Assembly: GCA_938022935.1 (NCBI GenBank)
Contig: CALIHL010000153.1
Coordinates: 1-59,797 of the forward strand
Origin: an uncultured Saprospiraceae bacterium
GTDB taxonomy: Bacteria > Bacteroidota > Bacteroidia > Chitinophagales > Saprospiraceae
Reading direction: 5' to 3'
Length of the DNA stretch: 59,797 nt
The notes beneath the pieces were generated by a model, which saw nothing but the letters and a program-made list of their open reading frames with translations, had not been told where the DNA came from and did no database searches. Each line of letters starts with the position of its first letter. Position 1 is the stretch's first letter. Shown here one piece after another: positions 37,572-47,204 of this stretch. The position numbers were made by a program, and so were the translations under genes.

Positions 37572-38633
37572 TTAAACGATCTCTCCTGCGCTTTCTATCT
37601 CAAGCTTCTCCACTTTACTCTTGTGCATCTCTTTGTGATCAGCGCGTGATCTGAATATATCGATAGCTGCGTATATCGCTTGTCTCATGGATGATGCATC
37701 TGCAATATTCTGTCCTGCGATCTCATATCCAGTGCCATGATCAGGTGATGTTCTGATGACAGGAAGCCCGGATGTGAAGTTTACACCAGATCCAAAAGAT
37801 AATGTTTTGAACGGGATCAATCCTTGATCGTGGTACATAGCCAAGACAGCATCGAACTTCTTATAATTTGAGTTACCAAAGAAGCCATCTGCAGAATATG
37901 GTCCACTTACCAGGATGCCTTTTTTCTTAAGCTCAAGGATAGCGGGTCTGATGATCTCTACTTCTTCACTACCAATCTCTCCACTTTCTCCTGCGTGTGG
38001 ATTTAATCCCAAAACAGCTATGGTGGGCTTTTCCTTGCCAAAGTCTTGTTTTAAGGAGTTATGAAGCACCTTGATGCACTCTTTGATACGATCTTTTGTC
38101 ACCACCTGCGCTGCGTCTCTTATGGGTATATGGCTACTGAGTACAGCAACTTTGAGTTGGTCAGAGATCAACATCATTAGCTCCTTGCCCAGCATCTTAG
38201 ACTGATCTGCAACATACTCAGTATGGCCGATGTGCGGGAAGTTGGCCATTTTCATAGCATGCTTATTGATCGGGGCTGTAACTAAGGCGTCTATGAATCC
38301 TTTGTTAAGATCATCCACGGCTCTATCCAAAGCTATGTAAGCGCTCTTGCCGCCATCTTCTGTTGCTTCACCCAAGTTGATGGTTACACTGTCTTGCCAG
38401 CAGTTGATGAGGCTGATCTTACCAGAAGTAGCTCGGTCTGTTCGGTTGATGCTACTAAAGTGAAAGTTGGGGTCTTTAACGATGTTTTTGTGATATCCCA
38501 TGACTTTAGAAGAGCCATAGATGATAGGGATACACTCGTTGAGTAACATATCATTGCTTAGTGCTTTGATGATTACCTCTGGACCGATACCGTTGATATC
38601 TCCTATCGTTAGACCTAATTTCACTTTACTCAT
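37572..38633 (-). CDS. pdxA: 4-hydroxythreonine-4-phosphate dehydrogenase
   Basis: 353 residues. The family signatures are IGDINGIGPEVIIKAL at the start, PINKHAMKMANFPHIGHTEYVAD (His in the metal/substrate site), LGLNPHAGESG, and the C-terminal YHDQGLIPFKTL with ...RTSPDHGTGYEIAG. It acts in pyridoxal phosphate synthesis. Divergent from rsmA, 116 bp apart; the pdxA-rsmA pairing is conserved in many bacteria. Confidence 0.95.
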   Translation of the reverse strand: MSKVKLGLTIGDINGIGPEVIIKALSNDMLLNECIPIIYGSSKVMGYHKNIVKDPNFHFSSINRTDRATSGKISLINCWQDSVTINLGEATEDGGKSAYIALDRAVDDLNKGFIDALVTAPINKHAMKMANFPHIGHTEYVADQSKMLGKELMMLISDQLKVAVLSSHIPIRDAAQVVTKDRIKECIKVLHNSLKQDFGKEKPTIAVLGLNPHAGESGEIGSEEVEIIRPAILELKKKGILVSGPYSADGFFGNSNYKKFDAVLAMYHDQGLIPFKTLSFGSGVNFTSGLPVIRTSPDHGTGYEIAGQNIADASSMRQAIYAAIDIFRSRADHKEMHKSKVEKLEIESAGEIV

Positions 38634-38749
38634 ATCCCTCTATTTATAAACCACGAATATACTACTACTAAAATTGGTGGATGCTCGATCGATATCGGGA
38701 ACTACCATATATCAATAAGACTTTTATGCTAACGTAAAAAGAGTGATTT

Positions 38750-39541
38750 TTGCATACTAACATTCAAGTATTGAGGCCTAAGAAGTCCTACGGGCAGAAT
38801 TTTCTGATAAACGAGTCAATCAGTCAGCGCATAGTTGATGAGATGTTGGCCAGACGTCACGGTAATAACATGCTTGAAGTTGGCCCTGGGAAGGGCGCTC
38901 TGACCAAGTATCTGTTAAAACAAAAGGATCTCAACTTCAAAGCAGTAGAAGCGGACTGGGATATGGTCCATTATCTACAACAAGAATACAGCCTTGATGA
39001 ATCTCAGTTGATACAAAAGGATTTTTTAAAGTTTCCGCTGGAGAAGGCTTTTGGTGGAGAGGAGTACAATGTCATCGGCAATTTCCCTTATAACATCTCC
39101 AGCCAGATTCTGTTCAGAATAGATAAGTACAAAGATTGTGTGCCTTTGGTTATTGGTATGTTTCAAAAGGAGGTAGCAGAACGGATTGCATCAGGGCCTG
39201 GATCTAAGGTATATGGTGTTACCAGTGTTTTGCTCCAAGCTAGTTATCACGCTAAGGTGCTTTTTACGGTTAGCCCAGGATCTTTCTTTCCAGCACCTAA
39301 GGTGACCAGCGCTATTCTTCTGTTAGAAAGAAAAGAGGATTATACGATTCCTTGCGATCGTAGTTTGTTTAAAACAATAGTAAAAAGTTCTTTTGGCAAA
39401 AGAAGAAAGATGCTGCGCAATACGTTGAAACCTCTGATAAAGGATGAAGCGCTTTTCAATTTAGATATTATGACCAAGAGGCCAGAACATTTGTCTCTTG
39501 AAGACTTCATAGAATTAACTAATACAATCGATAATCAATAA
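38750..39541 (+). CDS. rsmA: 16S rRNA (adenine1518-N6/adenine1519-N6)-dimethyltransferase
   Basis: 263 residues. The start is a TTG at 38750, or the TTG at 38771 just before RPKKSYGQNFL; no ATG lies ahead of the conserved start. SAM-binding motif I is LEVGPGKGALTKYLL and the catalytic motif is GNFPYNISS. The C-terminal domain carries KSSFGKRRKMLRNTLK. It dimethylates two adenines in helix 45 late in small-subunit assembly. The gene is followed 3 bases later by yqeY. Confidence 0.93.
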   Translation: MHTNIQVLRPKKSYGQNFLINESISQRIVDEMLARRHGNNMLEVGPGKGALTKYLLKQKDLNFKAVEADWDMVHYLQQEYSLDESQLIQKDFLKFPLEKAFGGEEYNVIGNFPYNISSQILFRIDKYKDCVPLVIGMFQKEVAERIASGPGSKVYGVTSVLLQASYHAKVLFTVSPGSFFPAPKVTSAILLLERKEDYTIPCDRSLFKTIVKSSFGKRRKMLRNTLKPLIKDEALFNLDIMTKRPEHLSLEDFIELTNTIDNQ

Positions 39542-39544
39542 CAG

Positions 39545-39991
39545 ATGAGTTTAGAAGCAAATGTCATGACGCAGTTAAAAGCTGCCATGAAAAGTAAAGA
39601 TCAAGCAGCACTGAGAAGTATCCGTGCCATCAAAGCAGCCATTGTTTTAACAAAGACTGATGGAAGTGGTAAAGAGTTAGACCAAGCAGGAGAGATCAAG
39701 CTATTGCAAAAGCTGGTAAAGCAAAGACAAGACTCACTCGATATATATACAAAGCAAGGAAGAGCAGATCTTGCAAAAGTGGAAGAAGAAGAGATAGCAG
39801 TAATACAAAAGTTCTTGCCAGCACAAATGAGTGAAGAAGAGCTCACGACAATTATAAAAGAGGTTGTTGCTCAGACAGGAGCTTCAGGAATGAAAGATAT
39901 GGGTAAGGTCATGGGTGTAGCATCTCAAAAAGTCGCAGGCCAAGCTGACGGCAAAACACTAGCGTCTATTGTTAAACAACTTTTATCCTAG
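39545..39991 (+). CDS. yqeY: GatB/YqeY domain protein
   Basis: 148 residues, all-helical. The YqeY pattern is complete: LKAAMKSKDQAALRSIRAIKAAI, then LLQKLVKQRQDSLDIY, and the C-terminal GMKDMGKVMGVASQKVAGQADGK. Related to the tail of GatB (tRNA amidotransferase), it is thought to bind tRNA or a synthetase; the exact role is unsettled. Second gene of a run with rsmA; the next gene starts 8 bases later. Confidence 0.92.
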   Translation: MSLEANVMTQLKAAMKSKDQAALRSIRAIKAAIVLTKTDGSGKELDQAGEIKLLQKLVKQRQDSLDIYTKQGRADLAKVEEEEIAVIQKFLPAQMSEEELTTIIKEVVAQTGASGMKDMGKVMGVASQKVAGQADGKTLASIVKQLLS

Positions 39992-39999
39992 ATTAGAAT

Positions 40000-42615
40000 A
40001 TGCTTAAGAATATAATTTTCATATCACTTCTTGGTTTTATATCAGCTTGTAGTACGCAGAAGAATGCCATCACTCAGAAAGAGGAAATAACAGATATTGT
40101 TGCTTCAGAAGAAGATGAAGACGAGATCTATGATGCGGGTATAGACGAAGAATATACAGAAGAGCGTACACTGGACGAACTCGTTGTCACTGCACCCAGA
40201 GATTACAAACTTCCGACGTACAACGCTGCCGCTGATAGAGAATGGGATCTACTCCACATGGATTTGGATTTGCGATTTGATTGGACCAACGAAAGAGTGT
40301 TTGGCCGGGCGGACTTACAACTCAAACCTTACTTCTATGATCAGAAGACATTGACATTGGATGCCAAGGGGTTTGAAATTTTTGATGTTTTTGATGCAGT
40401 AGGAAAGACCTTAGAATATGAATATAACGGATCAAAACTCGTCGTGGATCTTGAGCAAATATATAATCGTGATCAAACAGTCGTGCTAACAGTTGACTAC
40501 GTGGCTCAACCATCGGCTATGCCAGAAGGAGGAAGTGCTGCGATCACAAGTGATAAAGGTTTGTTTTTTATAAACCCAAGAGGAGAAGAAGCGAACAAGC
40601 CCAGACAAATCTGGACCCAAGGAGAGACAGAGCACAACTCAAAGTGGTTTCCAACGATTGATAAGCCTAACGAGCAGCTGACACATCAGATTAGCATCAC
40701 TGTTGAAGAAAAGTTCGTCACGCTTTCTAATGGAACAAAGATCTCTTCTAAGTCCAATGCAGGAACAAGAACAGATACTTGGAAAATGGATATGCCTCAT
40801 GCTCCATATCTGGTGATGATCGCAGTTGGAGACTTTGCAGTTGTTACAGAAGAAGTTGATGGCCTCTTATTAGAATACTACGTTGAGAAAGAGTACGAAC
40901 CATATGCGAAACAAATCTTTGCACATACACCAGAGATGATTAGTTACTTTTCTGATGTGTTGGACTATCCATATCCATGGGACAAGTATAGTCAGATCAT
41001 CACAAAAGATTATGTCTCTGGTGCAATGGAGAATACTACTGCGGTCATCTTTGGAGACTTTATCCAAAAAACAGATAGAGAGCTGATAGATGATGACAAT
41101 GATTTCATCGTAGCCCACGAATTGTTTCATCACTGGTTTGGTGATCTAGTAACAGTTGAAAGTTGGGCGAATCTAACTTTGCAGGAAGGATTTGCCAATT
41201 ATAGCGAGCATCTGTGGCAAGAGCACAAGTATGGTTTAGATGCTGCGGGTTTTCAAAGAAATAATGAAAAGCAAGGGTACCTTGCTTCGATCATGCAGAG
41301 TGGGACTCATCCACTCATCCACTATGGTTATGGTGACAAGGAAGAGATGTTTGATGGACATTCTTATAACAAAGGAGGCTTGGTTCTACATATGCTTAGA
41401 AAGGAGCTTGGGGATGAAGCATTTTTTGAAGGCTTGAATAAGTATCTAAACGATAACGTTCACAGCGCGGTAGAAGTTGATGAACTTAGAATGGCTTTTG
41501 AAGATGTAACTGGCTTAGATCTTCATTGGTTTTTTGATCAGTGGTACTTATCAGCAGGGCACCCTAATTTAGAATTAGCATATGACTATGATGCTACAGC
41601 TAAAGAACTCATAGTCAGTGTAGACCAAACCCAAAACACAGAGTCTGCAAAAGCGATATTCCAACTGCCCGTTACGCTTAGTGCTTTCAATGCTGATGGA
41701 ACGGAGTCCCAATATAATTTTACAATAAACGAACGATCTTATGAAGTAGCGCTTCTTATGGAAGAAGAGCCGGCGCTTATCGTTTTCGATAGATACGATC
41801 ATTTGTTGATGGTCAAGTCAGAGTCAAAAACAACCGAAGAATACATGCGTCAATATGAGTGGGTGGATACTTATATCCATAGGGCAGAGGCGATAGATAA
41901 AATAAAGAGCAAAAAAGAAGCTCAACCTCTTTTAGAAAAAGCACTTACTGATAATCACTTTTCTATACGCAAAAAAGCGGTCGAGAATATCAAGCTCTTT
42001 AACAGAGCTGATCTTGTTATGCAGATAGAGAAGATGGCGAAGTCAGATGAACACTCAGCGGTTAGAGCAGCAGCGGTAAAAAAACTAAGAGGCGTTGAAG
42101 GCATAGACATATCTAAACTCACAGGAGAGATAATGTCGTCAGATAGATCATACAATGTCATATCTGCTGCATTAGAAACGCTAAACAAGGAGGATAAAGA
42201 AGCAGCACTTTCTGAAGCTGTCAAACTTAAGTCTGAAAAAACTGCACTATTAGTAGGTGCCGTATCTGATATACTGGCGGGTTCAGGGGATGTCTCACAT
42301 CTGCCTTACTTTGAAGATCGATTGACTAGTGTTAGTCTTTTTTCGGCTTTCAACTTTTATGATTCGTACTATGACTTACTTTCAAAGTTAGATGTGCCGG
42401 CGATTCTATCTAAATCTCAAAAGCTAAAGGACATCGCTACATCTCCTGGAGAGAATGTATTCTATAGATTCACTTCTACTAATACGCTTGATAAAATAAG
42501 AACGAAGTTCCAAAAAGATAATGCAGCGTCTGCAGATCTTATTACTGCGATGATTGAAGAGATAAAAGCGAAGGAGACCAATCAGTTATTGGTTCAGAGG
42601 TATATGTCTTATTAA
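40000..42615 (+). CDS. M1 family aminopeptidase lipoprotein with helical-repeat C-terminus
   Basis: 871 residues. The signal has a lipobox ending GFISAC. An acidic linker follows (EEDEDEIYDAGIDEEYTEE). The catalytic domain carries GAMEN (341-345) and zinc ligands His373, His377 (HELFHHW) and Glu396 (LQEGFANY). After about residue 620, alpha-helical HEAT/ARM-like units follow (KIKSKKEAQPLLEKAL, DEHSAVRAAAVKKLRG). It removes N-terminal residues from peptides at the cell envelope. Unlike the M1 protein at 877-3219 it keeps the full exopeptidase motif. It is followed by a terminator. Confidence 0.9.
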   Translation: MLKNIIFISLLGFISACSTQKNAITQKEEITDIVASEEDEDEIYDAGIDEEYTEERTLDELVVTAPRDYKLPTYNAAADREWDLLHMDLDLRFDWTNERVFGRADLQLKPYFYDQKTLTLDAKGFEIFDVFDAVGKTLEYEYNGSKLVVDLEQIYNRDQTVVLTVDYVAQPSAMPEGGSAAITSDKGLFFINPRGEEANKPRQIWTQGETEHNSKWFPTIDKPNEQLTHQISITVEEKFVTLSNGTKISSKSNAGTRTDTWKMDMPHAPYLVMIAVGDFAVVTEEVDGLLLEYYVEKEYEPYAKQIFAHTPEMISYFSDVLDYPYPWDKYSQIITKDYVSGAMENTTAVIFGDFIQKTDRELIDDDNDFIVAHELFHHWFGDLVTVESWANLTLQEGFANYSEHLWQEHKYGLDAAGFQRNNEKQGYLASIMQSGTHPLIHYGYGDKEEMFDGHSYNKGGLVLHMLRKELGDEAFFEGLNKYLNDNVHSAVEVDELRMAFEDVTGLDLHWFFDQWYLSAGHPNLELAYDYDATAKELIVSVDQTQNTESAKAIFQLPVTLSAFNADGTESQYNFTINERSYEVALLMEEEPALIVFDRYDHLLMVKSESKTTEEYMRQYEWVDTYIHRAEAIDKIKSKKEAQPLLEKALTDNHFSIRKKAVENIKLFNRADLVMQIEKMAKSDEHSAVRAAAVKKLRGVEGIDISKLTGEIMSSDRSYNVISAALETLNKEDKEAALSEAVKLKSEKTALLVGAVSDILAGSGDVSHLPYFEDRLTSVSLFSAFNFYDSYYDLLSKLDVPAILSKSQKLKDIATSPGENVFYRFTSTNTLDKIRTKFQKDNAASADLITAMIEEIKAKETNQLLVQRYMSY

Positions 42616-42619
42616 TAGA

Positions 42620-42649
42620 AAAGGAGTTCTGCATTACAGAACTCCTTTA
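42620..42649. terminator. Bidirectional intrinsic terminator
   Basis: AAGGAGTTCTG / CAGAACTCCTTT with a 5-nt loop. It sits between the M1 lipoprotein gene and the convergent tRNA. Confidence 0.85.
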
Positions 42650-42655
42650 TTCAAG

Positions 42656-42729
42656 TGGGCCCACAGGGACTTGAACCCCAGACCCCCTGATTATGAGTCA
42701 GGTGCTCTAACCAGCTGAGCTATAGGCCC
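42656..42729 (-). tRNA. tRNA with CAU anticodon (Ile2 or elongator Met)
   Basis: A 74-nt cloverleaf on the minus strand. The acceptor stem is GGGCCTA/TGGGCCC, the D-arm GCTC...GAGC, the anticodon stem CCTGA-CTCATAA-TCAGG and the T-loop TTCAAGT. The discriminator is A73 and no CCA is encoded. Anticodon CAU with a G1 acceptor end resembles bacterial Ile2 tRNAs (lysidine-modified) but elongator Met cannot be excluded. It is not the initiator, since it has no C1-A72 mismatch. Confidence 0.92.
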
Positions 42730-42951
42730 TGATTAGGTGCACAAAGCTAAAACATTGTGGTTAATGAGTAAACAGCTTAGCGATTATTTCTTTGATTTTT
42801 TATACTCCCTTTAAAAGGGCTTGGTTGTTGAGTTGTATCCGTTATGTGTACAGTAGAGTTAACTAGTGATTTGAGTCTTAGACTCGGCTATATCGACGAA
42901 GTAAATTCTATAAGAAAGCAACTTGCTTTTTGGCTAAAACTGAAACATCTA

Positions 42952-43818
42952 CTACAATACTCTTGCAGCAAAAGTATCTCCTTGGCTGATATCTCCTGTC
43001 TCCAAGCCTTTTCTTAACCATCTCATACGTTGCTCAGAAGTTCCATGCGTGAATGATTCTGGGACGGTATAGCCTCTTGACTCCATTTGTATTCTATCAT
43101 CACCGATCGCAGCTGCTGCATTCATTGCTTCTTCTATATCTCCTCTTTCGAGAAATCCTGATTTGCGGTGAGCGTGATTAGCCCATACACCTGATAAAAA
43201 GTCTGCCTGAAGCTCAAGTCGCACAGACAGGTCATTATACTTCTCTTTACTCACACGTCCTCTTTGAGCATCCATCTGACTGGTGATACCCAAAAGGTTT
43301 TGAACGTGGTGGGCTACTTCATGGGCTACAACATAGGCCATAGCAAAGTCTCCCGGCGCTCTAAACTTCCTTCTTAGCTCATCGTAGAAACTAAGGTCTA
43401 TGTACACCTTTCTATCTGCTGGACAGTAAAAAGGCCCAGTGGCAGCCTTGGCAGATCCACAAGCAGACGTACTGCTGCCGCTAAATAATACCAACACTGC
43501 TGGCTGATATCTTTGATTGAGCTGTTCCCTGAAGATATCGGCCCAGACATCTTCTGTTTCCTTCAGCACAACAGAAACCATCTGAGCTAACTCTTGCTCT
43601 TGTGCAGATGGCCTGTACTCTTGAGTTGTTGTGGGTGCTGATGCTCCACCTTGCAAAGCGTCATTCATCAACGAGCCCAGGGCGTCTTGGTCCCCTAGTA
43701 ACATAGCCACAATGGCTATAAGGATAGCACCGATACCGATACCTCCTCCGACGCGTTTCATCGTTTGACCGCGCCGGTCTTCTACATTTTTGCTTCCTTG
43801 GCGACCTTCCCACCTCAT
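42952..43818 (-). CDS. YpfJ-type neutral zinc metallopeptidase
   Basis: 288 residues. The N-terminus has the family pattern MRWEGRQGSKNVEDRRG, then one transmembrane helix (about 25-42). The extracytoplasmic domain carries HEVAHHVQ (His166, Glu167, His170), preceded by ACGSAKAATGPFYCPADRKVYID, and the third-ligand region RLELQADFLSG. Members are small membrane-anchored metalloproteases of unknown substrate. Preceded by a full consensus promoter. Confidence 0.88.
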   Translation of the reverse strand: MRWEGRQGSKNVEDRRGQTMKRVGGGIGIGAILIAIVAMLLGDQDALGSLMNDALQGGASAPTTTQEYRPSAQEQELAQMVSVVLKETEDVWADIFREQLNQRYQPAVLVLFSGSSTSACGSAKAATGPFYCPADRKVYIDLSFYDELRRKFRAPGDFAMAYVVAHEVAHHVQNLLGITSQMDAQRGRVSKEKYNDLSVRLELQADFLSGVWANHAHRKSGFLERGDIEEAMNAAAAIGDDRIQMESRGYTVPESFTHGTSEQRMRWLRKGLETGDISQGDTFAARVL

Positions 43819-43864
43819 ATGATTAGTTTATCGTTTTATAATTAGTGCCGATTGGCAACACATA

Positions 43865-43895
43865 CAAAAGTAAGCTTATGTGTCCATGCTTCAAA
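43865..43895 (-). promoter_or_regulatory. Bacteroidota-type promoter for the zinc metallopeptidase
   Basis: On the minus strand: TTTG, 19-bp spacer, TACTTTTG (plus-strand CAAAAGTA 43865-43872 and CAAA 43892-43895). It predicts a leader of about 40 nt. Confidence 0.7.
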
Positions 43896-43956
43896 GGCAC
43901 ATCTGTACTTACTAATATATGGAGCAATAAGTTCCTAAAAGACTTAAAATCTTGCC

Positions 43957-46900
43957 TTATCTACTTACAACGACCTTACGGGTATGTATTCCTTCTGGAC
44001 CAATGAGACTAATTAAGTAGATACCTTCTGCAAGAGAAGTTGCTGAGATCTCTGTTAGTCGATTGGTTATGTCCTGTTTTTGTATTAGTTGACCAGAGAT
44101 AGATATCAGTTGATAAGAAACAATCTGCGAGAGATTAATGTCCTTAAGATCAACAAATATCACTTCGTCCACAGGCGAAGGATAGATCTGAACATCTTCC
44201 AAAGTTTCATCAATGGTCGCTACGATCATATCTGTTGTAAAGGATCCAATCATCGAGCTACTATCAGAGCATGTGCCTTGAGCAGTAACTTGCCAGTAGT
44301 ACTTCGTTAGTTCATCAAGATCATTAGCAATGATCAAGTTGTTGGTTGGACTGCTGAAAGACCCAATCGGATCACTAAGATTTTCATTTTTCGAAAGAGT
44401 AACGATGTACGAGCCGCCTGTTGTTAATGACTCTGTCCATTCTAACTCTGGGTTAGCATCAACTTTGTCGTCGCCTTCAATCGGACTGGATAATTCTGGC
44501 GAACTGACATCCGACGTATGTATGATCTGGATATTCTTATTGATTACATCTTCCCCATCAGATACTGACACAGTGAGTTGGTTTTGACCTTTTAGAAGAG
44601 AAGGGTCCTCGATACTTACAACAACCTCAGAAGCTGTTCCTACGGGATCTGGACTTGTAGTCGATCCGATGCTCATACCCGAACCAGTAGTTACAACCGC
44701 CGCAGATGGATTACTCCACTCACCGCTTAATTGCAAAATAAGATCGATGGCACTTGGTGCTTTATCACAAACTTCTATAAAAGTAGGGTTGGAGGAAAGG
44801 CTCTTATTGTTGGTTGCTTTATTAAGACAAAGTTCTAATGTCCAATCATCTACACTTCCACCATCTTCACTGATGGCATCTTCTACCCTCAGTATCCAAA
44901 GCCCACTGGCATCTTCATTTTCAAAGGCACTAAGGCTCTCTAATGGCTTATAAGTTTTACCCTGTGTCAATGGACAGTCTAAGTTGACTTGATCGCTTTG
45001 ATCACTAAATGATGCGTTGATGTTAGACTCGCCGTTGCAAGGAGTTTCAATTAAGACAACCTCTGTACCTGCTGGACTTATCAGGGTAATAGTTAAATCT
45101 GTAATCCAACTATGTGTAATTCTTAAGTCATTTACTTTTACATCCGCTATAGTCCCTTGTGTCTCAACATTGATAGTTGATGTTATAATGACTGGTTCTG
45201 TACCGATGACAATCGGAAGATCAGCTGCTTGCGAAGTCTCACAGACAATTGTACCTGTTGTGAAAGACCTTACTCCAGAGTAAGCTCCGCTTCCACATTT
45301 GTTGATGCCCCTAACTCTCCAAAAGTAGGTCGTTGTTGCAGTCAAGTCTCCAATTACGATTATAGGTTCTGTCAAATTATTAATAGCTCTTTCTATAGTT
45401 GAAAAGTCAGGAGATAAAGACACCTCGACACGATACTCTGGACTATCATCAGACCAAGTCAGCTCTACATCAAAATTCAAATCCTTAGAATCATCTTCAG
45501 GTGTACTTAACGAGGGTGCTATAGGATCTCCTTTAAACACTTGTACTGTTATAAAGTACTCTGATGGACCCAAGTCGTTTTCTACAACAAGCTTTAAGTT
45601 ATAAGTTGAAGCCTCAACATTATCGTTTGCATTAAAAACTATATTAACAGTTTCACCTTGAAAAATTTCATTTTTAGAAAAACTGATTTCCAATCCTTGA
45701 GGTGCATTTTTAATACTAAGTGCGCCACCAGAATCATATCCCGTTATAGCGGTTAATTGCAATATGCTTTGTGGATTATCAACTGTACAAATGGAAACTG
45801 TGTTTTCATTTAGAACGGCGAGATCAGAGCAGTATCGCCCGCTGATTTTAGTTTGTCCAGTATTGATAGGGTCTAACCATGACTTAAGACTTGTCTCTGG
45901 TGTTCCTCCTCCTTCCCAGGCGTTTTTGAGCATTCCAAAGTCATCCTCCAGTGCGTTTCCACATGCTGCATCACCTCCAGAAAGCATACCAATCACTAAG
46001 CCTTCAGTTGTAACCAACGGACTTCCTGATGAGCCCGATTCGGTTGTTCCAATTTCCCAATTATCTATACGGATAAAGTTTCTATCAAAACCAAATTGTG
46101 GTGTTCCAAAATCAAAACTGATTCTTTTTTCTTCTCCACGTGGGTGATGAACAACCGCGACGGTATCAACACTTTCAGTTTCTCTATCCCACCCTAAGTA
46201 GTAAGGATTAGTAACAGGGTCAACAGGATCATCCAGCAGTATCAATGCAAAATCTGTTTGATCATATTTTGCAACAAGACTTGAGCCAGAGTTAAACTTT
46301 GTTCTATCTCCATCACCTGGGTTTCCACTGGATATAGAACCTGGTGTTCGACATTGAGAGTTTTGATAATCCCAATAAACGACAACTGACGATGCGTTGG
46401 TTAACGTGATGCCACAGTGTTCTGCAGTTATCACATAAGGTGTACAATCATTTCTAGTATTGTTGATCAGCGATCCAGTACAATCAAATTGTCCATTGAT
46501 AGTCATAGCACCAACACTATTGATTACGTCTCTATATTTTTCAATAATTGCAAAGTCGTCTCCAACCCCACAGACTACATCAACATTGCATGTGCCTGAC
46601 AACACAGCTCCAAAACCTGAAAAATCGTGATTGACCTGAGCTATAGTCAGACCAACTTCACTAACATCTTGAGGTGTCACTTGAAGTTCGATTATAATTT
46701 CATCTCCGGGTATGACGGGTGACCACCATTGCTTGTGGCCTTCATTATCTTTTTGTGTTAGAGGACCTATGACAACTGTCCTGTCAGCATCATATATATA
46801 TACGGATGCGCTTGGAGGTAGAAAGAAGTCTTTGAAGCCTATATTAAGAGAGTAAGCATCTTTTGATATGACCCTTTGCCGCCATAACATATATCCTTCC

Positions 46901-47175
46901 TTTGATGACTCCCATGTGCCGTGGTTTTTACAATTGAGATCTGTCTGTATCGCTTCCGCAAATACATTAGGCTCAAGTGTTTTGCTAGTCTCGTAGAACT
47001 TGTAATCTCTTCTGAGCTTCTCATTATCTTGTTGAGGCAATTGAAGCTTTGATATCGTACTCACCGGGGAAACTTCTTTTTCGATGCTGATGTTTTGAGC
47101 GATCAACTGATCAGTCGAAAAAAAGAGCATAAACGCCCATACGATGATAATTGGTAGTGTTGTTTTTAGAGCCAT
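43957..47175 (-). CDS. Secreted trypsin-like (lysyl endopeptidase-type) protease with P-domain and type A T9SS domain
   Basis: About 1072 residues from the ATG at 47175. A TTG start at 47208 would overlap the upstream gene and disrupt the signal peptide. Signal and propeptide are followed by a chymotrypsin-fold domain with His253 (ITAEHC), Asp308 (DQTDFALI) and Ser385 (SGSSGSP). Cys pairs as in Achromobacter protease I are present. After it come FN3-like domains, a proprotein-convertase P-domain (VNDLRITHSWITDLTITL...), another FN3-like unit and the C-terminal sorting domain (VQIYPSPVDEV...GIYLISL...RKVVVSR). It is exported by the type IX system and probably degrades extracellular protein. 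Confidence 0.92.
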   Translation of the reverse strand: MALKTTLPIIIVWAFMLFFSTDQLIAQNISIEKEVSPVSTISKLQLPQQDNEKLRRDYKFYETSKTLEPNVFAEAIQTDLNCKNHGTWESSKEGYMLWRQRVISKDAYSLNIGFKDFFLPPSASVYIYDADRTVVIGPLTQKDNEGHKQWWSPVIPGDEIIIELQVTPQDVSEVGLTIAQVNHDFSGFGAVLSGTCNVDVVCGVGDDFAIIEKYRDVINSVGAMTINGQFDCTGSLINNTRNDCTPYVITAEHCGITLTNASSVVVYWDYQNSQCRTPGSISSGNPGDGDRTKFNSGSSLVAKYDQTDFALILLDDPVDPVTNPYYLGWDRETESVDTVAVVHHPRGEEKRISFDFGTPQFGFDRNFIRIDNWEIGTTESGSSGSPLVTTEGLVIGMLSGGDAACGNALEDDFGMLKNAWEGGGTPETSLKSWLDPINTGQTKISGRYCSDLAVLNENTVSICTVDNPQSILQLTAITGYDSGGALSIKNAPQGLEISFSKNEIFQGETVNIVFNANDNVEASTYNLKLVVENDLGPSEYFITVQVFKGDPIAPSLSTPEDDSKDLNFDVELTWSDDSPEYRVEVSLSPDFSTIERAINNLTEPIIVIGDLTATTTYFWRVRGINKCGSGAYSGVRSFTTGTIVCETSQAADLPIVIGTEPVIITSTINVETQGTIADVKVNDLRITHSWITDLTITLISPAGTEVVLIETPCNGESNINASFSDQSDQVNLDCPLTQGKTYKPLESLSAFENEDASGLWILRVEDAISEDGGSVDDWTLELCLNKATNNKSLSSNPTFIEVCDKAPSAIDLILQLSGEWSNPSAAVVTTGSGMSIGSTTSPDPVGTASEVVVSIEDPSLLKGQNQLTVSVSDGEDVINKNIQIIHTSDVSSPELSSPIEGDDKVDANPELEWTESLTTGGSYIVTLSKNENLSDPIGSFSSPTNNLIIANDLDELTKYYWQVTAQGTCSDSSSMIGSFTTDMIVATIDETLEDVQIYPSPVDEVIFVDLKDINLSQIVSYQLISISGQLIQKQDITNRLTEISATSLAEGIYLISLIGPEGIHTRKVVVSR

Positions 47176-47204
47176 GCTATATGAAGATAAATAAAAATCG
47201 AGAC

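Noticed and set aside
44089-46599. Several plus-strand frames opposite the secreted protease
   Set aside because: Opposite-strand shadows; Ser/Pro-rich and low-complexity translations with no domain.
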